From positions 1 through 13,707 of the forward strand of contig JAFCES010000026.1 of the NCBI GenBank assembly GCA_017609045.1: a stretch of 13,707 nt of DNA. The letters are read 5' to 3'. The translations under genes were made by a program, and so were the position numbers. Positions within the stretch are counted from its first letter, which is position 1. Every line of letters starts with the position of its first letter. Of this stretch, positions 6,647 through 13,079 are shown piece by piece. A model generated the notes under the pieces. It searched no databases. It was not told the origin of the DNA and saw only the letters and a list, made by a program, of their open reading frames with translations. Source of the stretch: Candidatus Pacearchaeota archaeon (GTDB lineage Archaea > Nanobdellota > Nanobdellia > Pacearchaeales > GW2011-AR1).

Positions 6647-7516
6647 TCAAGGTTTATAATATCCTGTTTCAACATCATGGCTCTCTATCTGAATAGATAT
6701 ATACTCTAACTTATCTATGTTGTTAATTAAGTTTCTTTCTAATTTCTTAGTTATTGATGTAGCTTGCTCTACTTTTATTTTTGCTGCAAGTTTTATAGAG
6801 ATTTCAGCAAAAATCTTCCTCCCTATTTTTTGAGTTTTAAGTTTTATTAAGTCTATATTTTGTTTTCTAATTATTTCTTTTATTTTTTCTTCTAATTCTT
6901 CTCCAGCAGAACTTCCTATTAGAGAGTCAGTAGTTTCTTTTCCTAATGCAAAAGCTTCTTTCATTATATATAAACCTACAAATAAAGCTAAAATAGAGTC
7001 AATTCCAGAATAAAATCTAATAAGGAATAAACCTGCAAAAATACCTATAGATACTAACAAGTCGATTCTTGAGTGGATTCCATCTGAAATTAAACTAACA
7101 GAATCATATTTTTTTCCATAGTGTATTTTAATTTGAGACATTATAAAATTAATTAGAGCAGATAAACCCATAACTCCGAATGCAAGATAACTTAAGTTTA
7201 AAACTGAAGGAATAAAGAAACTCTTTATAGCATCATAAATAATAAATAATGCAGAGAGAAAGATAATTATAGTTATGACAAAACCAGCTATTACTTCTGC
7301 TTTTTCATGTCCATATGGGTGTTCTTTGTCAGCTGGCTTTTCAGCTGTTTTAATTCCTATATAACTTATTATTGAGGAAACAACATCTGTTCCTGAGTTT
7401 ATTCCATCAGCAAAAATAGCTGCTGATTTTGATATTGTTCCTACTATAATCTTGCCTATTGCTAAAATTATGTTAGCTAGGACTGCTAAAACTGAAATAA
7501 AGATTTTCTTGTTCAT
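6647..7516 (-). CDS. Cation diffusion facilitator (CDF) metal exporter
   Basis: A 289-residue membrane protein with six TM segments and a cytoplasmic C-terminal domain, the standard CDF plan. The metal site residues by family position are N40 and D44 in TM2 (FADGINSGTDV) and H148 and D152 in TM5 (SDGIHSRIDLLVS). A conserved HPYGHEKAE lies in the loop after TM2. YiiP-type Zn/Fe transporters have Asp at the first position, so the Asn is a change that could alter metal choice. The C-terminus ends IESHDVETGYYKP followed by TGA, after which the same frame continues into a zinc ribbon. The ATG lies 21 bases beyond the corrected DUF5320 stop. CDF proteins export Zn, Fe, Mn, Co or Ni in exchange for protons. 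Confidence 0.92.
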   Translation of the reverse strand: MNKKIFISVLAVLANIILAIGKIIVGTISKSAAIFADGINSGTDVVSSIISYIGIKTAEKPADKEHPYGHEKAEVIAGFVITIIIFLSALFIIYDAIKSFFIPSVLNLSYLAFGVMGLSALINFIMSQIKIHYGKKYDSVSLISDGIHSRIDLLVSIGIFAGLFLIRFYSGIDSILALFVGLYIMKEAFALGKETTDSLIGSSAGEELEEKIKEIIRKQNIDLIKLKTQKIGRKIFAEISIKLAAKIKVEQATSITKKLERNLINNIDKLEYISIQIESHDVETGYYKP

Positions 7517-7537
7517 GTTTTCTCTTTCCTTATACTA

Positions 7538-7884
7538 CTATTTCAAGTCTTTTAATCTTTTCTCTATTTCCTGCATTTCTTGTTTTAGAGCTTCTAATTC
7601 CTGTTTTATGTATGTTTTTTCTTGTTCAAGTAACTGCTTTTCTTGTTCTCTGGAATTGCTTGTTGGTTTGATGGTAGTATTGGTGCTATTGGTCTTGGAA
7701 ACATAGCTCTGAATCTAAAACCTCTTCCAAATCCACCGCCTCTTCTCCAAGCCATTCTCATTCCTCTTCCAAAATCAACTCCTGGATTCATAAATCCAGG
7801 TACATTAAAGCCTGCGCAATATCCTAAGGCTCTTCCTGTCATTGGTCCTTGTCCATTTGGTCCTGTTCCGTCTCCTCTTGGCAT
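7538..7884 (-). pseudogene. DUF5320 family Gly/Arg-rich protein, frameshifted before its coiled-coil tail
   Basis: The start MPRGDGTGPNGQGPMTGRALGYC is the unmistakable head of DUF5320, followed by GFMNPG and a Gly/Arg/Phe-rich middle (residues 38-63). The frame runs to a stop at 7606 with an unlike tail (ENKKSSYLNKKKHT). From residue 78 the neighbouring frame gives REQEKQLLEQEK and then QELEALKQEMQEIEKRLKDL, ending at 7538. That is the charged coiled-coil end expected for the family. Adding one A to CCAGAG near 7650 would give PREQ and restore about 115 residues. The ATG has a clear AGGAGG site. DUF5320 genes commonly sit beside NifX-like and ferredoxin-MinD genes, as here; function unknown. 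As the sequence stands, the product would have a 14-residue aberrant tail. Confidence 0.85.
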
Positions 7885-7936
7885 TTTCTTTTTCCTCCTG
7901 CTTTTCAGCTTGTTTAGTTTTGTTTAATTTTAGCAA

Positions 7937-7956
7937 TTTTGAATTTGTATTCAAAA
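7937..7956. promoter_or_regulatory. Candidate operator: perfect inverted repeat TTTTGAAT-4-ATTCAAAA
   Basis: Two perfect 8-base arms with a 4-base spacer. The site sits about where transcription of the DUF5320-CDF run should begin if the TATA-like element at 7957-7964 is used. It shares the GAAT/ATTC core with the palindrome 6 bases further upstream. Confidence 0.5.
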
Positions 7957-7964
7957 CTATATAA
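7957..7964 (-). promoter_or_regulatory. TATA-like element of the DUF5320-CDF operon
   Basis: TTATATAG on the minus strand lies between two palindromes. Transcription would start near 7935, giving a leader of about 50 bases that carries the AGGAGG site of the DUF5320 gene. A second candidate, TTTAAATA at about 7982-7989, is further upstream. Confidence 0.4.
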
Positions 7965-7980
7965 TGAATAGGTATTCATT
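7963..7980. promoter_or_regulatory. Candidate operator: perfect inverted repeat AATGAATA-2-TATTCATT
   Basis: Two perfect 8-base arms around GG. The TGAATA-nn-TATTCA core resembles the TGAACA-nn-TATTCA type of site bound by ArsR/SmtB-family metal sensors. It abuts the TATA-like element, so binding would block transcription of the metal-transport run. No ArsR-like gene is in the window; the only HTH protein nearby is DUF134. Confidence 0.5.
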
Positions 7981-7997
7981 GGTATTTAAATGTTTCG

Positions 7998-8029
7998 ATT
8001 TTGAAGAATTAGGGAATAAACTTCAAAAT
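7998..8029 (-). terminator. Hairpin spanning the stop codon of the HAD gene
   Basis: A perfect 9-base inverted repeat (ATTTTGAAG and CTTCAAAAT) encloses a 14-base loop that holds the TAA of the HAD gene. It could mark or protect the mRNA end. Archaeal termination does not usually need hairpins, so the role is uncertain. Confidence 0.35.
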
Positions 8030-8611
8030 TCCTATTAAATCTTTCTTATTGACAACATGTTCTGCTTTTTTCTTTACTTCTGGTTTTTTTGCGTTAAAAG
8101 CAATAAATCCTACAAGATAAGTATTTTCTCTACTGATACCATAAACTTCCATAAACCTCTTTAATCTTTCAGCTTTTACATATCTATCTACCTTCTCTTT
8201 TAATTTTCCAGTAACTTTTCCTCTTCTTGTTTCTAAAACATTTCCACAAATATCAGAAAACCTAAATCTTCTCTTTAATTCTTCCATAATCCAGATAGGG
8301 CTTGAAGAATAGCTTACAAGGATATAGCCTCTTTTTCTCAGTTCTTTTATAGTCTCTCTTGCTCCTTCCATTAATCTTTCATTTACAATCTCTTTTGCGA
8401 CTTCTTTTATTTTATCTTCTTCAATTCCAACAAAAATTTCTGCTAGTTCTTCTAAACCCCAAGGTCCTAAATGTTTTCTTTTTTGATATTCCTCATCATG
8501 TTTCCTTACTTCTTCCTCCTTTCCTAGCATTACCCCTAACTCTTTAAAACTGCCAATTTCAGTATCAATAAGAACTCCATCAACATCAAAGACAACTAGT
8601 TTCTTTTCCAT
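8009..8611 (-). CDS. HAD-superfamily phosphatase (SerB-like) missing the motif IV segment
   Basis: A 200-residue HAD protein. Motif I is FDVDGVLIDTE with nucleophile D9 and acid D11; motif II is LVSYSSSP near S100; a motif III lysine is probably K146 (VKAERL). Family members should then read roughly YxVGDSxxDxxMxxxAGxxIAFN. Here the protein goes from TYLVG (G168) directly to FIAFNAKKPEV. The acidic GDSxxD motif that holds Mg2+, about 14 residues, is absent with the frame kept. The loss could have occurred between two GGA triplets. The product would be expected to lack phosphatase activity or have another role. The ATG at 8611 lies only 8 bases from the 3' end of tRNA-Val, and no TATA fits in between, so the mRNA probably comes from tRNA processing. 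Confidence 0.8.
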   Translation of the reverse strand: MEKKLVVFDVDGVLIDTEIGSFKELGVMLGKEEEVRKHDEEYQKRKHLGPWGLEELAEIFVGIEEDKIKEVAKEIVNERLMEGARETIKELRKRGYILVSYSSSPIWIMEELKRRFRFSDICGNVLETRRGKVTGKLKEKVDRYVKAERLKRFMEVYGISRENTYLVGFIAFNAKKPEVKKKAEHVVNKKDLIGILKFIP

Positions 8612-8619
8612 CTTAAAAA

Positions 8620-8693
8620 TGGGCCTGGGAGGGATCGAACCTCCGACCTCCGCCGTGTAAAGGCGACGTCATAAACCACTAGACCACAGGCCC
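8620..8693 (-). tRNA. tRNA-Val (anticodon UAC)
   Basis: The acceptor stem GGGCCUG/CAGGCCC closes a full cloverleaf. The D arm is GUC/GAC. The anticodon arm is UCGCC/GGCGG with loop UUUACAC, giving anticodon UAC. The variable region is AGGUC and the T arm is GGAGG-UUCGAUC-CCUCC. The discriminator is A (8620) and no CCA is encoded. There is no intron. A run of five T follows at once, possibly a weak terminator, then the HAD start codon. Confidence 0.97.
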
Positions 8694-8753
8694 ATACAAA
8701 GATAAAACAAAAACATCCTTTTTTAACTTTTCTTTTATTTTTTTCTTTTCAAA

Positions 8754-8780
8754 GTGGCAGAGAAGTTCTCACTTCGCCAC
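8754..8780 (-). terminator. Stem-loop after the DUF6506 gene
   Basis: GTGGC (8754-8758) pairs with GCCAC (8776-8780), and inside it GAGAA pairs with TTCTC around one base. It begins 4 bases after the DUF6506 stop on the minus strand and is followed by an A-rich, not T-rich, stretch. An mRNA 3' end structure is the likeliest reading; a rho-independent terminator of bacterial type is not supported. Confidence 0.35.
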
Positions 8781-8784
8781 CTCG

Positions 8785-9102
8785 TTAACGAAAATATCCT
8801 GCTTTTTTCATAGCTTCTGCAGAAATTTTGCTACTTGGACCATCTCCTCTTGCCACATTTACACTGACTTTACCTTCCAAAGCTCCAAAGATTTCAGCTA
8901 CATCCCTATGTGTGAATCCAGGACACAATAATATGGAGTCTATTGACTCGTTTTGCCAATATTCTTTAGATACTTGTACCGCCTCTTCTTGGGTTCTAAC
9001 CACTACAGAATACAATTTATACATTCCAGTATCAATTACATTTCTATGTTTTTTATAATCTGCATCAGGTGCATGTGCAATGAATAAAACTTTGAATGCC
9101 AT
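8785..9102 (-). CDS. DUF6506 family protein
   Basis: A 105-residue soluble protein that matches DUF6506 along its length: MAFKVLFIAHAPDAD at the start, the RTQEEAVQVSKE helix, SILLCPGFTHRDVAEI with a conserved Cys, and NVARGDGPSSKISAEAMKKAGYF at the end. The family is found in anaerobic bacteria and archaea; its biochemical role is unknown. I chose the ATG at 9102 over the one at 9117, because the family begins MAFK and because TTTAAATA (9124-9131) lies 26 bases upstream, giving a leaderless mRNA. No Shine-Dalgarno is present. It appears complete. Confidence 0.87.
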   Translation of the reverse strand: MAFKVLFIAHAPDADYKKHRNVIDTGMYKLYSVVVRTQEEAVQVSKEYWQNESIDSILLCPGFTHRDVAEIFGALEGKVSVNVARGDGPSSKISAEAMKKAGYFR

Positions 9103-9123
9103 ATATTGGTTATACATAAATAT

Positions 9124-9133
9124 TATTTAAATC
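9124..9133. promoter_or_regulatory. TATA box of the DUF6506 gene, near-palindromic
   Basis: TTTAAATA on the minus strand is spaced 26 bases from the MAFK start codon. ATTTAAAT on the plus strand is equally good and would start a rightward transcript near 9152-9156, where the structured intergenic segment begins. Confidence 0.5.
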
Positions 9134-9145
9134 TTATGAGTCTAC

Positions 9146-9294
9146 TATTGGCGAATTTCAACCAACATATGCAGTTACGAGAAGTTGAAATTTTGAGGCA
9201 ACCTACAAACTTTGAATTTGGATAGAGAAATTGCAAGGTTCTGAAGCTGTTAAATTCAATCCCGATTGCACTCTCCCAATAAGGAATAGTTTTT
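9146..9294 (+). other. Structured intergenic segment: possible small RNA or gene remnant
   Basis: The spacer between DUF6506 and the nucleotidyltransferase holds nested inverted repeats: TATTGG/CCAATA (9146-9151 with 9276-9281), AATTTCAAC/GTTGAAATT (9154-9162 with 9184-9192) and TTGAATTT/AAATTCAA (9212-9219 with 9252-9259). A TATA-like box lies upstream (9125-9132) and a T-run ends it (9290-9294). This fits a small RNA of about 140 bases, though AT-rich DNA gives some such repeats by chance. The alternative is a decayed coding piece: from 9136 three successive frames give MQLREVEILRQPTNFEFG, DREIARF and EAVKFNPDCTLPIRNSF, joined if two single-base shifts are allowed. I recognise neither an RNA family nor a protein family. 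Confidence 0.3.
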
Positions 9295-9315
9295 AGTCAT
9301 GGGAAATAACAAAGA

Positions 9316-9323
9316 TTTATAAA
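9316..9323 (+). promoter_or_regulatory. TATA box of the nucleotidyltransferase gene
   Basis: TTTATAAA is centred 26 bases before the ATG at 9346. This predicts leaderless transcription and supports that start over the in-frame TTG at 9340. Confidence 0.65.
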
Positions 9324-9345
9324 AGCGTAGATTATCTTTTTGAAT

Positions 9346-11145
9346 ATGACAGATAAAGAGAAAGAAAGTTTGACAGGAGAAGTAAAAGATATCAGTTTAG
9401 ATTATCAACAGAAGAAAATTCCAGGAGAAATTCCAGAAGAAAAAAGAAAAGAGATGGAAAAGACAAGGAAAGAACTTGAAGAGTTGAAGAAAAAAATTCT
9501 CAAGAAATATCCTTTTACTGTGTCTTTAGGAATTATTCCTCCTCAGGATTGCGAGAAGATTGAAGAAGAGGAAAAAGTCCCAGAAGAGGAGGCTAAGAAA
9601 AAACCCATACATATAATGATGCTTATTCCAGAAGAAAAATTTAAAGAACTAAATAAGATTAAACTCGAATTAATAAGAGAAACAAAAGACATGAAGCCCA
9701 AAATCTGGCTCCATATTAAGACTCCTGTTGATATTTGGAACTACTGCCTTGATGGCAAGTATGATATTGCTCGGGCTATAGCTTTGTCTTTTCCTCTTTA
9801 TGATAAAGGTTTTTTGGGTAGTTTAAGAGTAGCTGAAATTCATAAAGAGCTTGTATTGAAAAAGTTTGAGAGATATGTAGTTAGTTATGTTATAGCTGGA
9901 AGTTTAGTAAGAGGAGATGCAACCAAAACAAGTGACATAGATGTATACTGCATTATAGATGATACAGATGTTAAGAGAATGCCCCGTTTAGAGTTGAAAG
10001 AAAGATTGAGAAGTATAATCTACAGTTACATTATGGAAGCTTCTGAGTTAGCTGGAGTAAAAAACAAGTTAAACGTACAGATTTATATTTTAACTGATTT
10101 TTGGGAAAGTGTGAAGGATGCACATCCTGTTATTTTTACTTTTATTAGAGACGGAATTCCTTTATATGATAAAGGAACTTTTATGCCTTGGAAATTGCTT
10201 TTGAAAATGGGTAAGCTTAAGCCAAGCCCAGAAGCAATTGATATGTTTATGAGTATGGGAGATAAAATGAGTAAGAGAGTAAAAAATACTCTTATTGATT
10301 TGGTAATAGGTGATATTTACTGGGGGGTTATTACACCAAGTCAGGCTTTATTAATGCTGTATGGATTGCCACCACCAACCCCTAAGGAAACACCAAACGT
10401 TTTTCTTGAGACTTTTGTCAAGAAAGAAAAGTTGCTAGAAAAAAAATATGCAGACATATTGGAAAGAATTATTAAGGTGTATAAGGATTTTGAGCATGAA
10501 AAGATCAAGGAGATTAAAGGGGGAGAGGTGGATAGATTTTTGAAAGATGCAGAAAATTATCTGAAGAGATTAAAAGAGTTAAGAGAACAGATAGAGAAAA
10601 AAGCAGGAGAGAGGACTGTACAAGAGATTTATGACGAAGTCTTCAATATGCTAAAAGAGATTTTTGGCAAGAAATCTGAAGTTGGAATGATACAGGCTTT
10701 TGAACAGCAGTTTATAAAAAAGGGAAATTTACCTTCTAACTATCTCAAAATATTGAGAGATATAGTTAAAGCTAAGAAAAGTTTAAGGAAAGGAAAGCTG
10801 TCTAGGAACGAGATAGAGAAAGTTAGAAAAAATGCCTCTCTGCTTATTGGAAATTTAATTGAGTATAATCAGCGAGCTGACTTAATTAGTGTACAGAAAG
10901 GCAGACTAAAATTAAAAACTAAAGACAAGACTTATGAACTTTTAGTGACAGATAAATCAGCTTTCCTTATGGATAAGGGTACAGTAAGCAGGATAGATAT
11001 TGGAAAGGGCAAGATTGTGAAGTCAAGTGTAGAGGAAATGACTTCTGCTTTAAATCAGCAGTCAAAAAAGACAGAAGTGAAAATAGACGAGAAGCTGTTT
11101 GAAATTTTGAAAAAGAAGATAGGCAAGTTTGAGGTTGTCTTGTGA
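9346..11145 (+). CDS. Large nucleotidyltransferase-domain protein with coiled-coil regions
   Basis: A 599-residue soluble, lysine/glutamate-rich protein. The N-terminal 120 residues are charged and partly coiled coil. A polymerase-beta-like nucleotidyltransferase core follows: AGSLVRGDATKTSDIDVYCI has the GS motif (G185-S186) and the metal-binding pair D197 and D199. A third carboxylate is not obvious; the expected strand reads LNVQIYILTDFW with Gln at the centre. After PVIFTFIRDGIPLYDKGTFMPWK comes a helical region (about 260-520) and a small beta-rich end (LISVQKGRLKLKTKDKTYELLV). I believe similar long proteins occur in DPANN archaea, where they are annotated only as nucleotidyltransferase domain proteins; substrate unknown. 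It is not paired with a HEPN toxin gene. It ends 14 bases from the convergent gene. Confidence 0.8.
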   Translation: MTDKEKESLTGEVKDISLDYQQKKIPGEIPEEKRKEMEKTRKELEELKKKILKKYPFTVSLGIIPPQDCEKIEEEEKVPEEEAKKKPIHIMMLIPEEKFKELNKIKLELIRETKDMKPKIWLHIKTPVDIWNYCLDGKYDIARAIALSFPLYDKGFLGSLRVAEIHKELVLKKFERYVVSYVIAGSLVRGDATKTSDIDVYCIIDDTDVKRMPRLELKERLRSIIYSYIMEASELAGVKNKLNVQIYILTDFWESVKDAHPVIFTFIRDGIPLYDKGTFMPWKLLLKMGKLKPSPEAIDMFMSMGDKMSKRVKNTLIDLVIGDIYWGVITPSQALLMLYGLPPPTPKETPNVFLETFVKKEKLLEKKYADILERIIKVYKDFEHEKIKEIKGGEVDRFLKDAENYLKRLKELREQIEKKAGERTVQEIYDEVFNMLKEIFGKKSEVGMIQAFEQQFIKKGNLPSNYLKILRDIVKAKKSLRKGKLSRNEIEKVRKNASLLIGNLIEYNQRADLISVQKGRLKLKTKDKTYELLVTDKSAFLMDKGTVSRIDIGKGKIVKSSVEEMTSALNQQSKKTEVKIDEKLFEILKKKIGKFEVVL

Positions 11146-11159
11146 TTTTGTGAAAGTTT

Positions 11160-12653
11160 TTAAGAAAATCTACTTTCCAAATCATCTAATAGTTCTTTTA
11201 TTTGCTTAATTATCTCTTCTGCAGCAATTTTTTCTTCAATCTCTTCCTTTGGAGGCTCTCCTTTTACAAACCGGATAATTGATTCATCTGTATGTAGTTC
11301 AGTTACATCTGAGGTTTCAGAGTCAACAAAACCAGTATAGGCAATTCCAGAACCATCTTTTGGGATCACTCTGACTTCCCAATAAAGTTTTCCCTGAGAT
11401 ATCAATGGGATGGGTTCAACTGGCATCATCCTATTCCAATCTACAATTGGATTTGCTTTTCGCACATAATCACCAGCTTTAACTGGCCCTATTAATGCCT
11501 CGGCTTTCGCTCTTTCGTTAAATTGGATTTCACCTGTTCTTGCATCTATCAAATAAATTCTAAAAATTCCGTGAGCCTCTCCGAATGGTTCACACCCAAC
11601 AAACCATTTCATTCCATTTTCAGTAACCACTAAGAAAGGTTGTCTGTTTTGTTGTCCTGGTACTTCTGCTATCTCTAATTGCTCATGATGATAGAATAAT
11701 TTGTTAATGATTCCGTGTGTATATCTAAAGCTATTGATGTAATATCTACTCAATCGTTCAGGATATATCTTCTGATTACTGAGAGTAGGATGTTTCAGAG
11801 CGTTGTTAGGAGTTAAAAATTCAATTTCACCATCAGAACTGATCAAAGCAATCCCAGCCCATCCTGGTACTGTATAGAGTGTAGGGAATCTCCAACGATA
11901 CTCATAGGAAATAATTGGAACAGCTATGTATAATTCTTGATTTATAGGGATAAAATAAGGGTCTTCATATTCAACCCAATATTTTTCTTTATATAATTTC
12001 CATTTATACCAGTCTGTGATGCCCATTCCAGGTCCTATCTCCATATCTTCTTCGATAATATAGGTATTTTTTTTCATAGTACTCATATCCACATATGCTG
12101 CTCCTTTATCCTTAAGTATAAAAAAATTTATTAAACCATCTGGGACGAGTGGAAAGACCCAATGAGGAGTTTCATCTACAAATGAAATATCTGCTGCCCC
12201 AAGCTTAAATCTAGGATATTGAAGCGCGTCTTTTGCATATCTTTCAGCCACAAATAAAGGCATAATTCTAATTACTGAAGGATCCATATCTGGCAGTTCT
12301 GTTATTTCTTCTATATCCAGATGCTGAGATAGGTAGTATTGGGGGTACATTGCTTGAAAAAAGCCTAGAATAGGCCACCCCAAAATTAATATTAAAATAG
12401 AAATAGTAATCATTTTTGAATTTCGAGTGCTTAATATTTTTTCTTCTTGTTTTTCTTCTTTTTTTATTTTTCTATTGTAAATATTATGGGCAACATAAAA
12501 TATCGCAACGAGAACTAAAGGTTCCCAAAAAGAGGGATTTTTGTATATAAACATAAAGAACCAGTGCCATAAAGGTCTACTAAACCATATTAACAATATA
12601 AAAAAGATAAATGTGAAAACCAATTTTATATTTTTCTTAGTTTTATTATTCAT
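11160..12653 (-). CDS. Hypothetical membrane-anchored protein with large extracytoplasmic domain
   Basis: A 497-residue protein I do not recognise. Residues 9-35 and 44-58 are hydrophobic, and a third membrane segment lies at 82-104 after a Lys/Glu-rich cytoplasmic loop. The remaining 390 residues are probably outside the cell, rich in aromatic residues and beta strands (TPHWVFPLVPDG, YWVEYEDPYFIPINQ, WRFPTLYTVPGWAG). Later blocks such as IYLIDARTGEIQFNERA and YWEVRVIPKDGSGIAYTGFVDSETSDVTEL resemble PepSY-like repeats in style. The end is a charged helix (EEIEEKIAAEEIIKQIKELL). A GAGG lies about 10 bases before the ATG, with a TATAAA-rich stretch further upstream (about 12696-12716). It reads through without frame damage. 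Confidence 0.72.
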   Translation of the reverse strand: MNNKTKKNIKLVFTFIFFILLIWFSRPLWHWFFMFIYKNPSFWEPLVLVAIFYVAHNIYNRKIKKEEKQEEKILSTRNSKMITISILILILGWPILGFFQAMYPQYYLSQHLDIEEITELPDMDPSVIRIMPLFVAERYAKDALQYPRFKLGAADISFVDETPHWVFPLVPDGLINFFILKDKGAAYVDMSTMKKNTYIIEEDMEIGPGMGITDWYKWKLYKEKYWVEYEDPYFIPINQELYIAVPIISYEYRWRFPTLYTVPGWAGIALISSDGEIEFLTPNNALKHPTLSNQKIYPERLSRYYINSFRYTHGIINKLFYHHEQLEIAEVPGQQNRQPFLVVTENGMKWFVGCEPFGEAHGIFRIYLIDARTGEIQFNERAKAEALIGPVKAGDYVRKANPIVDWNRMMPVEPIPLISQGKLYWEVRVIPKDGSGIAYTGFVDSETSDVTELHTDESIIRFVKGEPPKEEIEEKIAAEEIIKQIKELLDDLESRFS

Positions 12654-12779
12654 GGATTATCTGCCTCTTTTCATATTAGCAATAGTTTGTTAGTTTTTAT
12701 ATCTTACTATAAAACATAAAATTATAGTTTCTTTTAAGCTATTGGTTAGATTTTTAAACACTGTTTTTTATATTTTGGG
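12654..12779. promoter_or_regulatory. Divergent promoter region for the membrane protein and eL33
   Basis: This 126-base spacer serves both directions. TTTTTAAA at about 12751-12758 is 26 bases before the eL33 ATG, fitting leaderless transcription. Leftward, TATAAAA-type runs around 12697-12716 would give the membrane-protein gene a leader with a GAGG site. Confidence 0.5.
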
Positions 12780-13052
12780 ATGAAAGCCAGAATAGTTCAG
12801 TTCAGAAGAGGAAGGCATAGGATACATGAAAGGCATTTTTTATTAGATGTAGGAGCGAAAAGTAGGAAAGAGGCAGAGAGTTTTGTAGGTAAAGAAGTTA
12901 GTTGGAAAAGTCCTGGCAAAAGGGAGAAGATTATTAAAGGTAAAATTTCTGCTTGTCATGGAAATAGAGGGCTTGTTCGAGCGATATTTGAAAAAGGTCT
13001 TCCGGGACAGGCTGTGAATGATGAAGTTGAAGTTAAGGAGGTAAAGGAGTAA
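12780..13052 (+). CDS. rpl35ae: 50S ribosomal protein eL33 (L35Ae)
   Basis: A 90-residue basic protein of the eukaryote/archaea-specific large-subunit family L35Ae. It shows the expected small beta-barrel blocks: ARIVQFRRGRH, HFLLDVGAKSRKEAESFVGKEVSWKSP, GKISACHGNRGLVRAIFEKGLPGQAVNDEVEV. The family is absent from bacteria and patchy in archaea. The start is set by the TATA-like element 26 bases upstream; there is no Shine-Dalgarno, so translation is probably leaderless. uL16 follows on the same strand 161 bases later, likely in one transcript. Intact. Confidence 0.95.
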   Translation: MKARIVQFRRGRHRIHERHFLLDVGAKSRKEAESFVGKEVSWKSPGKREKIIKGKISACHGNRGLVRAIFEKGLPGQAVNDEVEVKEVKE

Positions 13053-13079
13053 AGTAATCCTCTAATAAAAGGAAGAGAC

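Noticed and set aside
6647..6649. Reassignment of TGA to an amino acid in this organism
   Set aside because: TGA ends MinD-type copy 2 and the nucleotidyltransferase at sensible places, so it is an ordinary stop here.
9103..9117. Upstream ATG of the DUF6506 gene (MYNQY extension)
   Set aside because: It lies between the TATA box and the predicted transcript start, and the family begins at MAFK.
9340..9345. TTG start giving the nucleotidyltransferase two more residues
   Set aside because: The TATA box spacing places the transcript start at the ATG at 9346, and there is no ribosome-binding site for the TTG.
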